A stretch of 64,000 nt of DNA. Origin: Blastocatellia bacterium (GTDB lineage: Bacteria > Acidobacteriota > Blastocatellia > Pyrinomonadales > Pyrinomonadaceae). The stretch is taken from the NCBI GenBank assembly GCA_003168335.1, contig PMSM01000010.1:334001-398000 (forward strand), read 5' to 3'. Shown here in pieces: positions 8,467-17,945 of this stretch. Position numbers and translations under genes: made by a program. Every line of letters starts with the position of its first letter. The stretch's first letter is position 1. Under the pieces are notes generated by a model. The model saw only the letters and a program-made list of their open reading frames with translations, did no database searches and was not told the origin of the DNA.

Positions 8467-10740
8467 TTGAGCATGCGACTTCAGAGCCTGCCAATGCGCA
8501 TCCTTCTCTTCTCAGCAGCATGCTGGCTGTGCGCTGCACCGGGAGCTGCTCAAGCGCAGGGTTCTGCCAATCAAAAACCCGATGTCGTTCGCGTTGACAC
8601 CTCGCTGGTGCAGACCGACGTGATGGTTTTCAACAAGCAGGGGGGTTTTGTCGATGGCTTGAAGCGCGATCAGTTTGTTTTGAAGGTTGACGGCAAACCC
8701 CGGGACATTTCTTTTTTCGAACGCATCGTGGCCGGGAGCCGAAACGAAGAAGCTCAACTGGCGGCCGCGCGCGGTAGCGCAGCCGGCGGCAACCCTGGCG
8801 CGGTCCCGCTCGATCGCGGACGCACGGTCTTCTTCTTCATTGATGACATCCACATTGCCTTAGGAAGTATGAAGCAGACGCGGCTGCTGCTCCAACGTTT
8901 CATCGATCGTGAAATGGGTCAGAACGACGAAGCGGCCATCACCTCAAGCAGCGGGCAGATTGGTTTTCTGCAACAGCTCACGGACGATAAAAGGGTTCTC
9001 CACGCAGCGACCGACCGGCTCCTGGCCAGGTCATACACGACCAGGGACTCCGAGCGCCCGCCGATGTCCGAATACCAGGCCCGCTTGATCGAAGCGAACA
9101 ATTACGATGTACTCGAATATTTCGTCGGTGAATTGATGCGGTTAGAGCCGCAGCTTCCTCGCAACATGGCCGCGGAAATAATCCAGGGCCGCGCTTCGCA
9201 GATGGCCCAACAAACGGGCTTCTTGAGCATGGCAACGCTTAACTCACTCAAGGCCCTGGTCAAGAACTCCGCCGGATTGCCGGGACGCAAACTCATTTTT
9301 GTGATCTCTGATGGATTTCTCCTGGACAACAGGAATTCAGACTCGTACGACCGCCTGCGACAAATCACTGCGGCGGCAGCAGCGGCGGGCGTCATTATTT
9401 ATTCGATTGACTCGCGCGGCTTGACGTCCGGACTGCCCGACTCAAGTAGCGAGCAACCGTTCGACCCTTCAGGCCGGCTGTCGCGCTCAACTGGAGGCGA
9501 ACAGGGCGCCCTTCAAGACGGGCTCAACGCTTTGGCAGTCGATACGGGAGGTCGCGCCTTCCGCAACAGCAACGCTCTTTCACCCGCGGTCACGACGGCG
9601 TTGAAGGAGACTTCTGCTTACTACCTGCTGGCATGGCGGCCCGAGAATGAAGAGCAACGCAACCAAAAACCTCGCCGCATCGAAGTCAGTGTCAACGGGC
9701 GTTCTGATCTGGTGGTCCGTCTCCGTCGCAGCTTTGGTGAGGTCTTACCTGCCGAATCCGCAGCGCTGAAGAAAAAGGAAAGCCAGGCAAGCCCTAAGCC
9801 GCCCAACCTAATGGGTGATGCGTTGCGATCTCCTTATCCGAAGAGCGATCTGCCGGTAGCGATTTCGCTGAACTTCCTTGACGTGGCCCAGCTAGGGCCA
9901 ACACTTACAACTTCCATCAAAATTTCAACCAGCTCTTTAGCGCTCGTCGAGGCCCAGGGAGGCTCGTCCATGGCAGAGATGGATGTCGCCGGCGGGGTAT
10001 TCGATGATCATGGCAAACCTGTCAGCACCTTTAATAAGCACCTGACTATCAAGTCAAAGCCCGGGAACGCGAAGGCCCAACCGCCCGACAGCGTCTTCTA
10101 CAATCATTTCTGCACCATCAAGCCCGGCCTTTATCAAGTTCGGGTAGCAGCCGTGGACAGCAAACATGGGCGCGCCGGAAGCGCCGTCCGGTGGATCGAG
10201 ATTCCCGATCTCGGGTCGAAAACGCTGACGCTCAGCAGCTTGATTGTCGGAGAAAGAAAGCTTGAATCAGAAAATCAATCCGCTCCGCCGGATGAAAGTG
10301 AAGCAGGCAAGACAGCAAGCGCTCTGCGCCAGGTCTTACTGAATGTCGACCACCACTTCGCCAGATCTTCCCATCTTCGCTTCTGGACGTTTGTTTATAA
10401 CGCGATCGGCAGTTCGGCGGGCGCCGGCCCGACATCGCTGCCGGCGAGCCAGGGGACGGCCGGGTCAGGTACCAGCGTGTCGGCGAGTTCTACCATTAGA
10501 CCCGGCAACGTTCCCGATCTGGCGGTACAAGTGCAACTGTTTCGCGACAACGAGCCGGTGATCACGACACCTTTGCACAAGATTCAGGTTGAAGGGACTT
10601 CAGATTTTCTGCGACTTCCCTATGCTGCCGAGGTGACGCTGGATGGACTACAACCCGGCCGATACGTGCTGCTGGTCACGGTAATTGATCGAGTGGCAAA
10701 AGCCAGCGCCTCCCAAAAGTTTGGTTTTCAGGTTGACTAA
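8467..10740 (+). CDS. Secreted VWFA-related protein of Acidobacterial type
   Basis: A 757-residue exported protein with an N-terminal signal peptide ending near AAPGAAQAQG. Residues about 40-90 (VRVDTSLVQTDVMVFNK, GLKRDQFVLKVDGKPRDISFFE) match the conserved opening of the VWFA-related Acidobacterial domain. A von Willebrand A-like core follows, with VFFFIDDIHIALGSM as a degenerate MIDAS strand, KLIFVISDGFLL, and ITAAAAAAGVIIYSIDSRG. The C-terminal half carries beta-rich, Ig-like sequence. The TTG at 8467 sits six bases after AGGAG; ATG at 8473 is the alternative start. The family is abundant in Acidobacteriota, and its role (adhesion or surface binding) is unproven. Confidence 0.85.
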   Translation: MSMRLQSLPMRILLFSAACWLCAAPGAAQAQGSANQKPDVVRVDTSLVQTDVMVFNKQGGFVDGLKRDQFVLKVDGKPRDISFFERIVAGSRNEEAQLAAARGSAAGGNPGAVPLDRGRTVFFFIDDIHIALGSMKQTRLLLQRFIDREMGQNDEAAITSSSGQIGFLQQLTDDKRVLHAATDRLLARSYTTRDSERPPMSEYQARLIEANNYDVLEYFVGELMRLEPQLPRNMAAEIIQGRASQMAQQTGFLSMATLNSLKALVKNSAGLPGRKLIFVISDGFLLDNRNSDSYDRLRQITAAAAAAGVIIYSIDSRGLTSGLPDSSSEQPFDPSGRLSRSTGGEQGALQDGLNALAVDTGGRAFRNSNALSPAVTTALKETSAYYLLAWRPENEEQRNQKPRRIEVSVNGRSDLVVRLRRSFGEVLPAESAALKKKESQASPKPPNLMGDALRSPYPKSDLPVAISLNFLDVAQLGPTLTTSIKISTSSLALVEAQGGSSMAEMDVAGGVFDDHGKPVSTFNKHLTIKSKPGNAKAQPPDSVFYNHFCTIKPGLYQVRVAAVDSKHGRAGSAVRWIEIPDLGSKTLTLSSLIVGERKLESENQSAPPDESEAGKTASALRQVLLNVDHHFARSSHLRFWTFVYNAIGSSAGAGPTSLPASQGTAGSGTSVSASSTIRPGNVPDLAVQVQLFRDNEPVITTPLHKIQVEGTSDFLRLPYAAEVTLDGLQPGRYVLLVTVIDRVAKASASQKFGFQVD

Positions 10741-10856
10741 CATCACTTTCGTGCGAGGGATTGTTTCCAGGTAAACCGGCAGTTTGATCGGGCAACTTCT
10801 CAAATCTGAGATCCCTGATCTCAAATCTCAACCCTTAAGTCAGTCCGGAAAAGTGG
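10741..10856. other. Intergenic gap with short ATCTCAA direct repeats
   Basis: Between convergent genes there is a short run around 10800-10832 (CTGATCTCAAATCTCAACCC) with two tandem ATCTCAA heptamers preceded by a complementary CTGAGATC. Similar runs occur at 19130-19165 and 22778-22800. No gene or strong terminator is seen. Confidence 0.6.
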
Positions 10857-12521
10857 TTATGGCACAGGTTCCACGATCACCTGTTTCTTTTCACGATTGC
10901 GGACCAGCGAAAGCACGTGCTTCTTGCGGCGATTGAACTCAAAGCCCGCGGCCCGAGCGCCGGGGCCGAGGATGCGCCCATCGATAGATTCAATCACGTC
11001 ACCCTCGCGCATGCCGCTGCGGGCGGCAATGCTTTCCGGTTCCACGGCTATGACCAACAGACCATTCTCAGCGCCCAGTTGCGACAGGTTCTTCGTCGAG
11101 ACGGCCATCGTCTCAACTCCAAGGCCTTCCAAACCACTTAGGTTCGTGGCTATCGCCGGCAGCTCAAAACGGTACTTGAAGATTTGACCAAATGAACCTC
11201 CAAGTTTCACATCTATCGCCAGCGGTGCCGGGGCAGTCGGCCGGCGAACCAAAAACTGCACCTGTTGGCCACTCCCGGCCTCGCCAAGCATCTTGGAAAA
11301 CTCTTCGCTACTTTCTATGTCTTCCTTATTAACCTGAACAATCACGTCACCCGGTTGCAATTTCGCAAAGGCGGCGGGTGTTCCCGTAATTACGGAGGTG
11401 AGCAGAATGCCGACCTGCTTCCGGATTAGTTCGGTTAACTGATCTTCGCGCCAGCCCTGGGCAAGGAAAGCCGCGCGCGCGGCGAATTCCACCGGCTCGC
11501 CAATCACACCAAGCAGAGGCCCCGGCACACTCGCCTGTCGCTCCAACACGCGGCGGGCAGCCGCGCGAACGGTATCGGCGGAAACGATGCGCGCGTCGTC
11601 GCCTTCCATCGCTTCCACGATGCCCAGCGTATTCCCCGCTTCATCACAGACAACTCCGCCAATGACCAGCGGCGAGAGTGTGGCGCCGCGCACGGTTAGT
11701 TGTTGCAGCTTCCCGGCACTGCTGTGCGCCAGCGCCGCGATCTTCGCATCCACCTCGCCTACCTTCACGTAGATGTTTCGAGCCGACCCCTCACCTTCCG
11801 GCGAAGTGCGCTCGGGCGCGAAAATTTGTACCGCTTGCCCCTGAGCCAGTTTTCTGCCGGCTTCTTCGGCAGCCGGCGGCATGACAACCGCGTTGACCTG
11901 CAGCACCGATAGTCCTGTTTCTCCGTCGAGCCCGATATAGCGGGCCCTCAGCTTTCGTCCATCCCGAGTAATCACCGTCAAATCAGGTTCAGTGCGCGGG
12001 AGTGGAAACGAACGTGGAGTTGTTGCAGGGGACAGCGCTCCGGGGACGTTGGCTGGCACGAGCAGGGTTTGTGCAAATTCGAACTCCGCGCCGGCCTGTG
12101 GCAGTCGCACAGCGATCGTCTTACCGTCGTCCAGGGCCCAGCCGGCGATGATGCTGGCATGCGCGTCGCCTGAGATCGCCTCAGTGTCGATGGTATAGAC
12201 GGTGCCGGGCTCGCCTCCCTGCCGCAGCAGGAACCGAAGCATCTTGACTCCGCTCAAGCGATGGACGACGGTCACCACTTGTGGCGCCACCCTGGTCTGA
12301 TCCGCGACCACTGTGACTGTGGCTGGCGGAGTTGCTGCCCGCCTGGGTGGCCGCCGCGGTTGCGTCCTTTCCGCCGCCGGCGCCGCTGGCGCGGTAGCCG
12401 GCGTTTGAACCACTGTTGACGCTGCCGGCGCGACTGTTTGCGCAGACGAAGCGAAGGCCCAAGACATCACCGCGGTCCCGGCAATCAACGTCATCAACAC
12501 TCGGTGGAAAATCGTCTTCAT
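10857..12521 (-). CDS. Exported two-PDZ protein with a degenerate HtrA-type protease domain
   Basis: A 554-residue protein with a signal peptide (cleavage near AFASSAQT) and a Pro/Ala-rich linker, then a trypsin-like barrel region and two PDZ domains at about residues 340-440 (ITGTPAAFAKLQPGDVIVQVN) and 460-554 (GLLVIAVEPESIAARSGMREGDVIESIDG). In HtrA the catalytic Asp lies in a DLAVL motif and Ser in GNSGGPL. Here the matching stretches read GLDGETGLSVLQVN and ATLSPLVIGGVV, and no HVV histidine is visible, so it is probably inactive as a protease. The ATG at 12521 is 20 bases after the anti-sigma stop, an operon arrangement like rpoE-rseA-mucD. Start could also be a GTG at 12536. Confidence 0.75.
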   Translation of the reverse strand: MKTIFHRVLMTLIAGTAVMSWAFASSAQTVAPAASTVVQTPATAPAAPAAERTQPRRPPRRAATPPATVTVVADQTRVAPQVVTVVHRLSGVKMLRFLLRQGGEPGTVYTIDTEAISGDAHASIIAGWALDDGKTIAVRLPQAGAEFEFAQTLLVPANVPGALSPATTPRSFPLPRTEPDLTVITRDGRKLRARYIGLDGETGLSVLQVNAVVMPPAAEEAGRKLAQGQAVQIFAPERTSPEGEGSARNIYVKVGEVDAKIAALAHSSAGKLQQLTVRGATLSPLVIGGVVCDEAGNTLGIVEAMEGDDARIVSADTVRAAARRVLERQASVPGPLLGVIGEPVEFAARAAFLAQGWREDQLTELIRKQVGILLTSVITGTPAAFAKLQPGDVIVQVNKEDIESSEEFSKMLGEAGSGQQVQFLVRRPTAPAPLAIDVKLGGSFGQIFKYRFELPAIATNLSGLEGLGVETMAVSTKNLSQLGAENGLLVIAVEPESIAARSGMREGDVIESIDGRILGPGARAAGFEFNRRKKHVLSLVRNREKKQVIVEPVP

Positions 12522-12541
12522 AATCTTTCTTAACACGGCTA

Positions 12542-13306
12542 CTACCAGCTGCGGCTGTTCGTTGAACTCACCGGAATTCGATTATCAACCAGCCGCTGGG
12601 CGCCAAAGCTAACCGGCGGCAAAGAAATTTTGTGCGTCGTGCCATGATCGTCCAGCATCGACACTATCATTGGCTTGAGCGGCGCGCTCAAAGAAACTTC
12701 GCCGGCCTTTTGTTCTCCCTGTCTGATGTATTCCGCTGGTGAGACGCCATAGTCAATGGCTTTTACGCCGGCCAGGGCAGGCTTACTATTGATCTCTCGA
12801 GGAAAGTTTTCTCCACGACCACTCCCCGGCTTCAGGTCGAGCTGTGCAGGAGGCACTCCGGTTTGTCCTGTGTCGCTTCCTCCATTTGAGGCAAGCTGCG
12901 GTTGGTCAGGAAGTTTGGGCGCTTCTTTGATCGGGACCGAAGCAGTGGGCGGCGCCTGACTTCTATTTCGCTGAGCCAACCAAACCAATGACATAGCCAG
13001 CATCACTACGAGCGCGGCCACGGCGATTGCCGGGGTACTCGTCACCAGGCGAAAAATAAACGGCTGTCGAGCGCGACTTTGCTGCTCACTTGCCAGGCGC
13101 GCCCGTAGTCGCAGGTCAAAGTCTCCGGGCGCGGCGACCGGCTCAAGGCTTCCGACTAACTCGCGCAGATTTCTTCGTTCCGCGTGAAAGCCGCGACACG
13201 AGTGACATGAGGCGACATGCGAGTGCGCTTGATCGCTCAACCTTTGGTTCAGTTCTGATTCGTCAATTTCTCGCCGCGTAGCGCGGCATTCTTTCCCATT
13301 CATCAT
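12542..13306 (-). CDS. Anti-sigma factor with N-terminal zinc-binding motif
   Basis: A 254-residue single-pass membrane protein. The cytoplasmic N-terminus has the zinc-binding anti-sigma motif (HSHVASCHSC, H-x3-C-x2-C, about residues 29-38). A membrane helix (about residues 95-115, IAVAALVVMLAMSLVWLA) is followed by a Pro/Gln-rich periplasmic part. The ATG overlaps the stop of the upstream sigma gene in ATGA, so translation is coupled. This is the usual layout for an ECF sigma factor and its membrane-bound inhibitor. The signal that releases the sigma factor is not visible. Confidence 0.87.
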   Translation of the reverse strand: MMNGKECRATRREIDESELNQRLSDQAHSHVASCHSCRGFHAERRNLRELVGSLEPVAAPGDFDLRLRARLASEQQSRARQPFIFRLVTSTPAIAVAALVVMLAMSLVWLAQRNRSQAPPTASVPIKEAPKLPDQPQLASNGGSDTGQTGVPPAQLDLKPGSGRGENFPREINSKPALAGVKAIDYGVSPAEYIRQGEQKAGEVSLSAPLKPMIVSMLDDHGTTHKISLPPVSFGAQRLVDNRIPVSSTNSRSW

Positions 13307-13968
13307 GGCACCACCTGGATGTAATTCCGCATCTTGTCGCGCAGAAAATTCCGGGCCCGGTTGATACGCGACTTCACCGTGCCCTCGCTCGTGCATAGGA
13401 TCGACGCAATCTCGTCGTAGCTCTTTCCCTCTACGTCGCGCAACACGAGCGGCGCGCGATATTTCTCCGGCAAAGTGCTGATGGCCCGTTTCACGACGGC
13501 ACGCTTTTCCGAATCGACGAGATTGACATCCTGTAAGGGCCGCTCGTCGGGCGCATCAAAATCCCTGGCTTCCTGTCCAGCTTCGGAAGAGAGCAAACCG
13601 GTCAGCGAAACCAGCCGCCTTCGCTTGCGCTTGCGCAATTCGCTAATCGCCAGGTTCGTCGCAATGCGATAGATGTAAGTTGAAAACGCGTGGGTCGTCT
13701 GATAGCGGCTAGCCGCACGATAAACCCGGATGAATGTCTCCTGGGCCAAATCGACTGCTCCGTCGTAGTCGTTTGTCATGCGGTAAATGTAACTCGTAAT
13801 CTGGTTGCGATAACGACGAACCAATTCGGCAAACGCGTCTTCGTCACCTGCTAGTGTCTCTTCCAGCAGCGCGTGGTCCGACGCCTTCTGAACGACGACA
13901 GTCGCAGAGACGGTCGACGGCATCGCGGCGGCAAAGTCCAACTCCTCAATCGAAGTTAGCGTTCTCAT
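13303..13968 (-). CDS. ECF RNA polymerase sigma factor (RpoE-like)
   Basis: A 221-residue group 4 sigma factor. Region 2 reads LAGDEDAFAELVRRYRNQITSYIYR followed by AVDLAQETFIRVYRA, and region 4 reads LPEKYRAPLVLRDVEGKSYDEIA with the helix-turn-helix SEGTVKSRINRARNFLRDKM. The open frame extends to a TTG at 14037, but that extension contains a 21-bp palindrome (13998-14018), so the ATG at 13968 is preferred. It forms an operon with the overlapping anti-sigma gene and the PDZ protein. Confidence 0.9.
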   Translation of the reverse strand: MRTLTSIEELDFAAAMPSTVSATVVVQKASDHALLEETLAGDEDAFAELVRRYRNQITSYIYRMTNDYDGAVDLAQETFIRVYRAASRYQTTHAFSTYIYRIATNLAISELRKRKRRRLVSLTGLLSSEAGQEARDFDAPDERPLQDVNLVDSEKRAVVKRAISTLPEKYRAPLVLRDVEGKSYDEIASILCTSEGTVKSRINRARNFLRDKMRNYIQVVP

Positions 13969-13997
13969 CTGGCAGGCAGGCTCTTCGGTCAATAGTG

Positions 13998-14018
13998 GCG
14001 CAAGCTGGCAGCTTGCGC
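13998..14018. repeat. Single palindrome GCGCAAGCT-GGC-AGCTTGCGC
   Basis: A perfect 9-bp stem with a 3-base loop sits just upstream of the sigma gene start, in the gap 13969-14206. It has the same geometry as the REP-like arms elsewhere in the window. The rest of the gap shows no gene. Confidence 0.8.
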
Positions 14019-14206
14019 GACGGTTCATCGCGAGCAAAATTATACACTCTCCGCGCGTCCGCCTCGGCAGTAGACACGCCCGGTTATACCGCTGGTTCCG
14101 AAAAGATGGGTTCTGTGGGTGTCAGACCGCGAGCAACTGGCGGGCAAAAGAGGGGAGAGCCCTCAAACCAACGGTATCGGCACAAGTGGATATTCCAAAT
14201 GAGGGC

Positions 14207-15043
14207 TTAAGGGTTTCCGGCCGAACTTGCGGCATCTGGGTTTTGAAATAGCGAATCTTCCATCTTCACGCCGTAGGTGATGGTCAGAATGCGTGTCTCA
14301 AGCATCTGCTTTCCGTCTTCCATCAAGACAGTTCGGTATGGCAACCAGGTGTTCTGCACTAGCCGATAGTCATAGAAGCGTTTCGTGTACTTCACCGCCG
14401 CGGATGAGCCCGGCGGAGTCTCTTCGTATTCGAGCCACAGCACACGAAAGGTCCGGGCACTCACGAAGTATCGCGTGCGGTGATTTCCTTTGTCCGTCAG
14501 ATCAACAACATAGACGTCGATTCCCTGCTGCTTGTCTTTGCCCGCCGCTGTCAGTTTGGATTCGTTTTCTTTGTAACGCAGAAGCGCGTCGATGCTGTGC
14601 GCCTGTTGGTTGATGAAGTCCGCCGTGGCGTCTGCGCGCGGCGTAAAGGGTGCCCCGTTGATGATGCCGAAGACACGGCCTCCACCATAAACCAGCGAGT
14701 ACTCGGATTGCGGCGTCTTGCTATCGAGGCGAACTTTGTCCTTTTCAGACTTGTCACCGCGCACAAAGCGCAGTTCGTATCGTGATTCCTCGGCGCGGCC
14801 ATTCTGACCGGGGCGGATAATCCGCCCGCGCTCAAGGCCATTGCGCCGAATCTGCACCAGGACCACGCGGCCCAGACCACCTCCCGTCAGCGCTATTACG
14901 GCTTCCGCAATCTGGTCAGCCGTAGGAGCCTTGGGATCATCGGCTTTAACCGGCGGGCTGAGAAACAAAAAGCCGGCAGACAATGATAGCGCTAAACCTA
15001 AGACGGTTAGGTTTCGAAAGTGCAAAGAGGCTTTAGATTTCAT
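14207..15043 (-). CDS. Exported outer-membrane-lipoprotein-sorting-like protein
   Basis: A 278-residue protein with a signal peptide (LTVLGLALSLSAGFLFLSPPVKAD). The mature part is beta-rich with repeated strands such as VVLVQIRRNG, YELRFVRGD, VDVYVVDLTDKGNHRTRYFVSARTF (read in pieces) and LVQNTWLPYRTVLMEDGKQ. This resembles the LolA/LolB-like fold of exported lipoprotein-binding proteins seen often in Acidobacteriota. I do not recognise a specific function. The ATG at 15043 is chosen because the signal peptide begins there; the upstream extension is not signal-like. It is a separate unit upstream of the sigma operon on the same strand. Confidence 0.6.
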   Translation of the reverse strand: MKSKASLHFRNLTVLGLALSLSAGFLFLSPPVKADDPKAPTADQIAEAVIALTGGGLGRVVLVQIRRNGLERGRIIRPGQNGRAEESRYELRFVRGDKSEKDKVRLDSKTPQSEYSLVYGGGRVFGIINGAPFTPRADATADFINQQAHSIDALLRYKENESKLTAAGKDKQQGIDVYVVDLTDKGNHRTRYFVSARTFRVLWLEYEETPPGSSAAVKYTKRFYDYRLVQNTWLPYRTVLMEDGKQMLETRILTITYGVKMEDSLFQNPDAASSAGNP

Positions 15044-15298
15044 GCTCACAAATACCTGAGAACCAAACTCTCCAATTTGTCGAGATTGTAACACAAGCCA
15101 ATCTGGAAATGGGATTTGCGCCTGCTCAGCATGCCGGCGTTGAGCTGTTGGATGTCTGTCGGGATTGATGAGTTTGACAACGCGCTCTGCGCCGCGTTAA
15201 GTAAGAGAGCGAACACCAGCAACCCGTGCGCCAGGATCGATGGTGCTGCGCCGGCAGCCGGAATCCGAAAGCGCGGTTATGAAAGGACATCTTGGTTC

Positions 15299-16375
15299 AT
15301 GAAAAAGGTTGGCATTTTGGTAGGCCGGGAGAAAACTTTTCCGGAAGCCCTGATCAGAAACATCAACGAACGCGGTAAAGGATCTGTATTAGCCGAATTT
15401 ATCACTCTCGGAGGCATTCGTCACGACGCGCCCCCGCTTTACGACCTGGTAGTTGATCGCATCTCGCACGAAGTGCCGTTCTATCGCGCCACCCTTAAGC
15501 GGATGGCGCTGGAAGGGACGATCATCATAAACAATCCTTTCTGGTGGTCTGCTGACGACAAGTTCTTCAATTACTCGCTGGCGCGCAAACTGGGTGTCGC
15601 GGTGCCAAGAACGGTGCTGCTGCCTCAGAAAGATTACATTGCCGGAATCACTGGCGAGAGCCTGCGCAACCTTGAATTTCCGCTCAACTGGCAAGCGATC
15701 ATTGATTACGTCGGACTGCCGGCGTTCCTGAAACCGTTTGACGGCGGCGGATGGAAGAATGTTTCGCGGGTTACTTCGCCGCAGGAATTGATCGCCGAAT
15801 ACGATCAGACTGGCACGCTGTGCATGACTTTGCAGGAGGCCATCGAATTCGATCAGTTCGTCCGGTGTTATTGCATCGGCCAGCAGGAAGTAATGATCAT
15901 GCCCTACGATCCGCGCAAAGCTTACCTTTCCGGAGAGCAGTACATCAACGATCCGAATTATCTGGCTCCAGAGATGTCACAGCGAGTCGTAAAGGACGTC
16001 CGAACGCTTTGCACTGCGCTCGGCTACGACCTTAATACTGTTGAGTTCGCGATCAAGGACGGAGTACCCTACGCAATCGATTTCATGAATCCGGCGCCGG
16101 ACGCCGAGCTGCAATCAGTAGGTGAGTTTTATCATGGCTGGGTTACTGAAGCAGTGACGAATCTGGTGTTCAGGCGCTTGAGCGAAACCACTGAGCGCCC
16201 CCGCTATCGATGGGACGCCTTTTTGAATCCTGAGCCGACGCGGATTGAAGCAGTAGCGTCAGTCCCTGAGCAGGCTGGTCGAACCGTTGCTCCTAAACCG
16301 CCGGCTCAAAAGAAAGGGGCAGCGAGGTCGCGGAGCTCTACGAAGAAAGATCAAGCCAAAGAAGCCACGGGGTGA
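15299..16375 (+). CDS. ATP-grasp domain protein, substrate unknown
   Basis: A 358-residue soluble protein. An N-terminal pre-ATP-grasp part (KKVGILVGREKTFPEALI) is followed by an ATP-grasp core with LPAFLKPFDGGGWKNVSRV as the nucleotide-binding strand-loop, IEFDQFVRCYCIGQQE, and the metal-binding end VPYAIDFMNPAPDAE. The last 50 residues are basic and Pro/Ser-rich (KKGAARSRSSTKKD). ATP-grasp enzymes join a carboxylate to an amine or thiol. The neighbours do not suggest a pathway. The ATG at 15299 is used because the upstream 61-codon extension is not conserved-looking and a weak AGGA lies 11 bases before it. Confidence 0.75.
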   Translation: MKKVGILVGREKTFPEALIRNINERGKGSVLAEFITLGGIRHDAPPLYDLVVDRISHEVPFYRATLKRMALEGTIIINNPFWWSADDKFFNYSLARKLGVAVPRTVLLPQKDYIAGITGESLRNLEFPLNWQAIIDYVGLPAFLKPFDGGGWKNVSRVTSPQELIAEYDQTGTLCMTLQEAIEFDQFVRCYCIGQQEVMIMPYDPRKAYLSGEQYINDPNYLAPEMSQRVVKDVRTLCTALGYDLNTVEFAIKDGVPYAIDFMNPAPDAELQSVGEFYHGWVTEAVTNLVFRRLSETTERPRYRWDAFLNPEPTRIEAVASVPEQAGRTVAPKPPAQKKGAARSRSSTKKDQAKEATG

Positions 16376-16471
16376 GTCTGAGGCGTTGATAGCGGGGTTG
16401 AGAGTACGACGTCAGTCGGGCTCGTGTGGGCTGGAAAAGAACCCAACTAAAGTTGGTACCCTAAACCCGGC

Positions 16472-17923
16472 TCAGGCATCACTGGTTGCCGCACGTCCTC
16501 TGGTTGCCAGAAGCCTTCTGGTAAGCAGCGAACCGGACCACGCAATAATCGAGGAGGAAGCAAACGCCCAGCCCAGGCCGGCGACCACCTGATCAACCGA
16601 AGTTCCCACCAGCGCAACCAGCAACGCGGCGAAACTAACGCGCGCCGCCAAATGCTGTACGCGGTTTGCTCCTTCCAACCAGTTCATGCGGCGCAGCTCG
16701 GCTGCCAGATAATCTTCGTCGCTATTCAGGCGCGAATAGTAGTCAGCCTCGCGCCGCGCCAGATTGGCCGTGGCTTTGTCTGGCGCAATTCGCGCCGCGT
16801 CGCTGTAATGATGAATCACGTGCGCCAATTTGCCGTCGGTCAAGGCGACTTCGGCCAACCCCAGTTGCGCGCGATATGCATTCTCGTCAAGGTCCAGTGT
16901 CCGACGGAATATTTTTGCCGCGCGGAATGGATCCCCGTACTCGAGGAAAGACTCGCCGATCCGCGCCAGCAGACTCGCATCATTCGGGCCCCGCGTGGCT
17001 GCCAGTCTGAGTGCGGCGCAAGCACGTCCTAACAAGCGCGCATCGCCAAATGCACTGGCCTGCGACTTCAGTAGTCGGGCGTATTCGTAAATGAGCCAGG
17101 GGTTCCGCGGCGAAATTAACAAGGCGCGGCGAAAGGCTTCCGCCGACTGATGCAAACAACCCGCGATGCGCAAATCGTTTGCTGACTTGCGCAGCAAGTT
17201 CGCCCGCTCGGCGTCCTCCGCCGAGGTTTGGCCGGCGTCCGGCGATGTTTGACCGGCAGAGATTGCTGCCCGATATTTGTCAACTCGCTTCGCATCGCTG
17301 GTTTCTTCCAGCACCGAGGTCGAGGCAATACCCAGCTTGGCCGCGTCACTGCGAACGATTTTTACACTCTCCACGTGATCGCGAAGTTCGCCCGCGCGCG
17401 CGTCAAGCTTGTAATCGCCGATCCGCGGCAACAGCACGCGCACCATCCGCCGAAACTCTTCACCGCCCGACGCCAGGACAAACGACAAACCTTTCCCGGC
17501 GATTTCTACCCGGTAGCGATAACGTACCTTGCCGCCGCGCCGGAGCGTGCGCAGAGTGGCAACTTCAACTCGCTCGACGTCGTCAACTGCGATGTTTTGC
17601 GCGCGCCCGCGCACCAGCCTGATGAGCAACGCGGCCAGGCCAGTTCTGGAAATGGTCTGCCCGTCAAAACTTAGCCGGTTGGTGAACACGAGCAATGGAA
17701 TGATCGTCCAGGTGCCGGCGACGAGGACCAGCGCGGTCAGATCGCGATGAGTCCGCAGGCACCAGAGCGCGGCAAAGGTCAAAAGCGCCGCAACCGCGAG
17801 ATACCCGCCAGGCGAGATGCGAATGCCCGCCAGCTTCTTGCGCTTCGCCGGAGCAACGTGGCCACGAACTGTTTCGACCAGTACTTCGCGCAGTTGATTT
17901 TGGGTTGAGTCGTTCAAAGCCAT
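16472..17923 (-). CDS. Membrane protein with tetratricopeptide repeats
   Basis: A 483-residue protein with two hydrophobic helices near residues 45-85 (YLAVAALLTFAALWCL, LTALVLVAGTWTIIPLLVF), a beta-rich PH-like stretch (about 90-180), a TPR region (about 240-400: SAEAFRRALLISPRNPWLIYEYARL, RAAKIFRRTLDLDENAYRAQLGLAE in part), and two C-terminal helices. TPRs usually mediate protein contacts, and the partner is unknown. The start at 17923 (MALNDSTQ) is chosen over a GTG/ATG seven codons upstream. It lies 22 bases after the DUF457-like gene on the same strand. Confidence 0.65.
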   Translation of the reverse strand: MALNDSTQNQLREVLVETVRGHVAPAKRKKLAGIRISPGGYLAVAALLTFAALWCLRTHRDLTALVLVAGTWTIIPLLVFTNRLSFDGQTISRTGLAALLIRLVRGRAQNIAVDDVERVEVATLRTLRRGGKVRYRYRVEIAGKGLSFVLASGGEEFRRMVRVLLPRIGDYKLDARAGELRDHVESVKIVRSDAAKLGIASTSVLEETSDAKRVDKYRAAISAGQTSPDAGQTSAEDAERANLLRKSANDLRIAGCLHQSAEAFRRALLISPRNPWLIYEYARLLKSQASAFGDARLLGRACAALRLAATRGPNDASLLARIGESFLEYGDPFRAAKIFRRTLDLDENAYRAQLGLAEVALTDGKLAHVIHHYSDAARIAPDKATANLARREADYYSRLNSDEDYLAAELRRMNWLEGANRVQHLAARVSFAALLVALVGTSVDQVVAGLGWAFASSSIIAWSGSLLTRRLLATRGRAATSDA

Positions 17924-17945
17924 TTCCTGAAATCCGAGCCACAAT

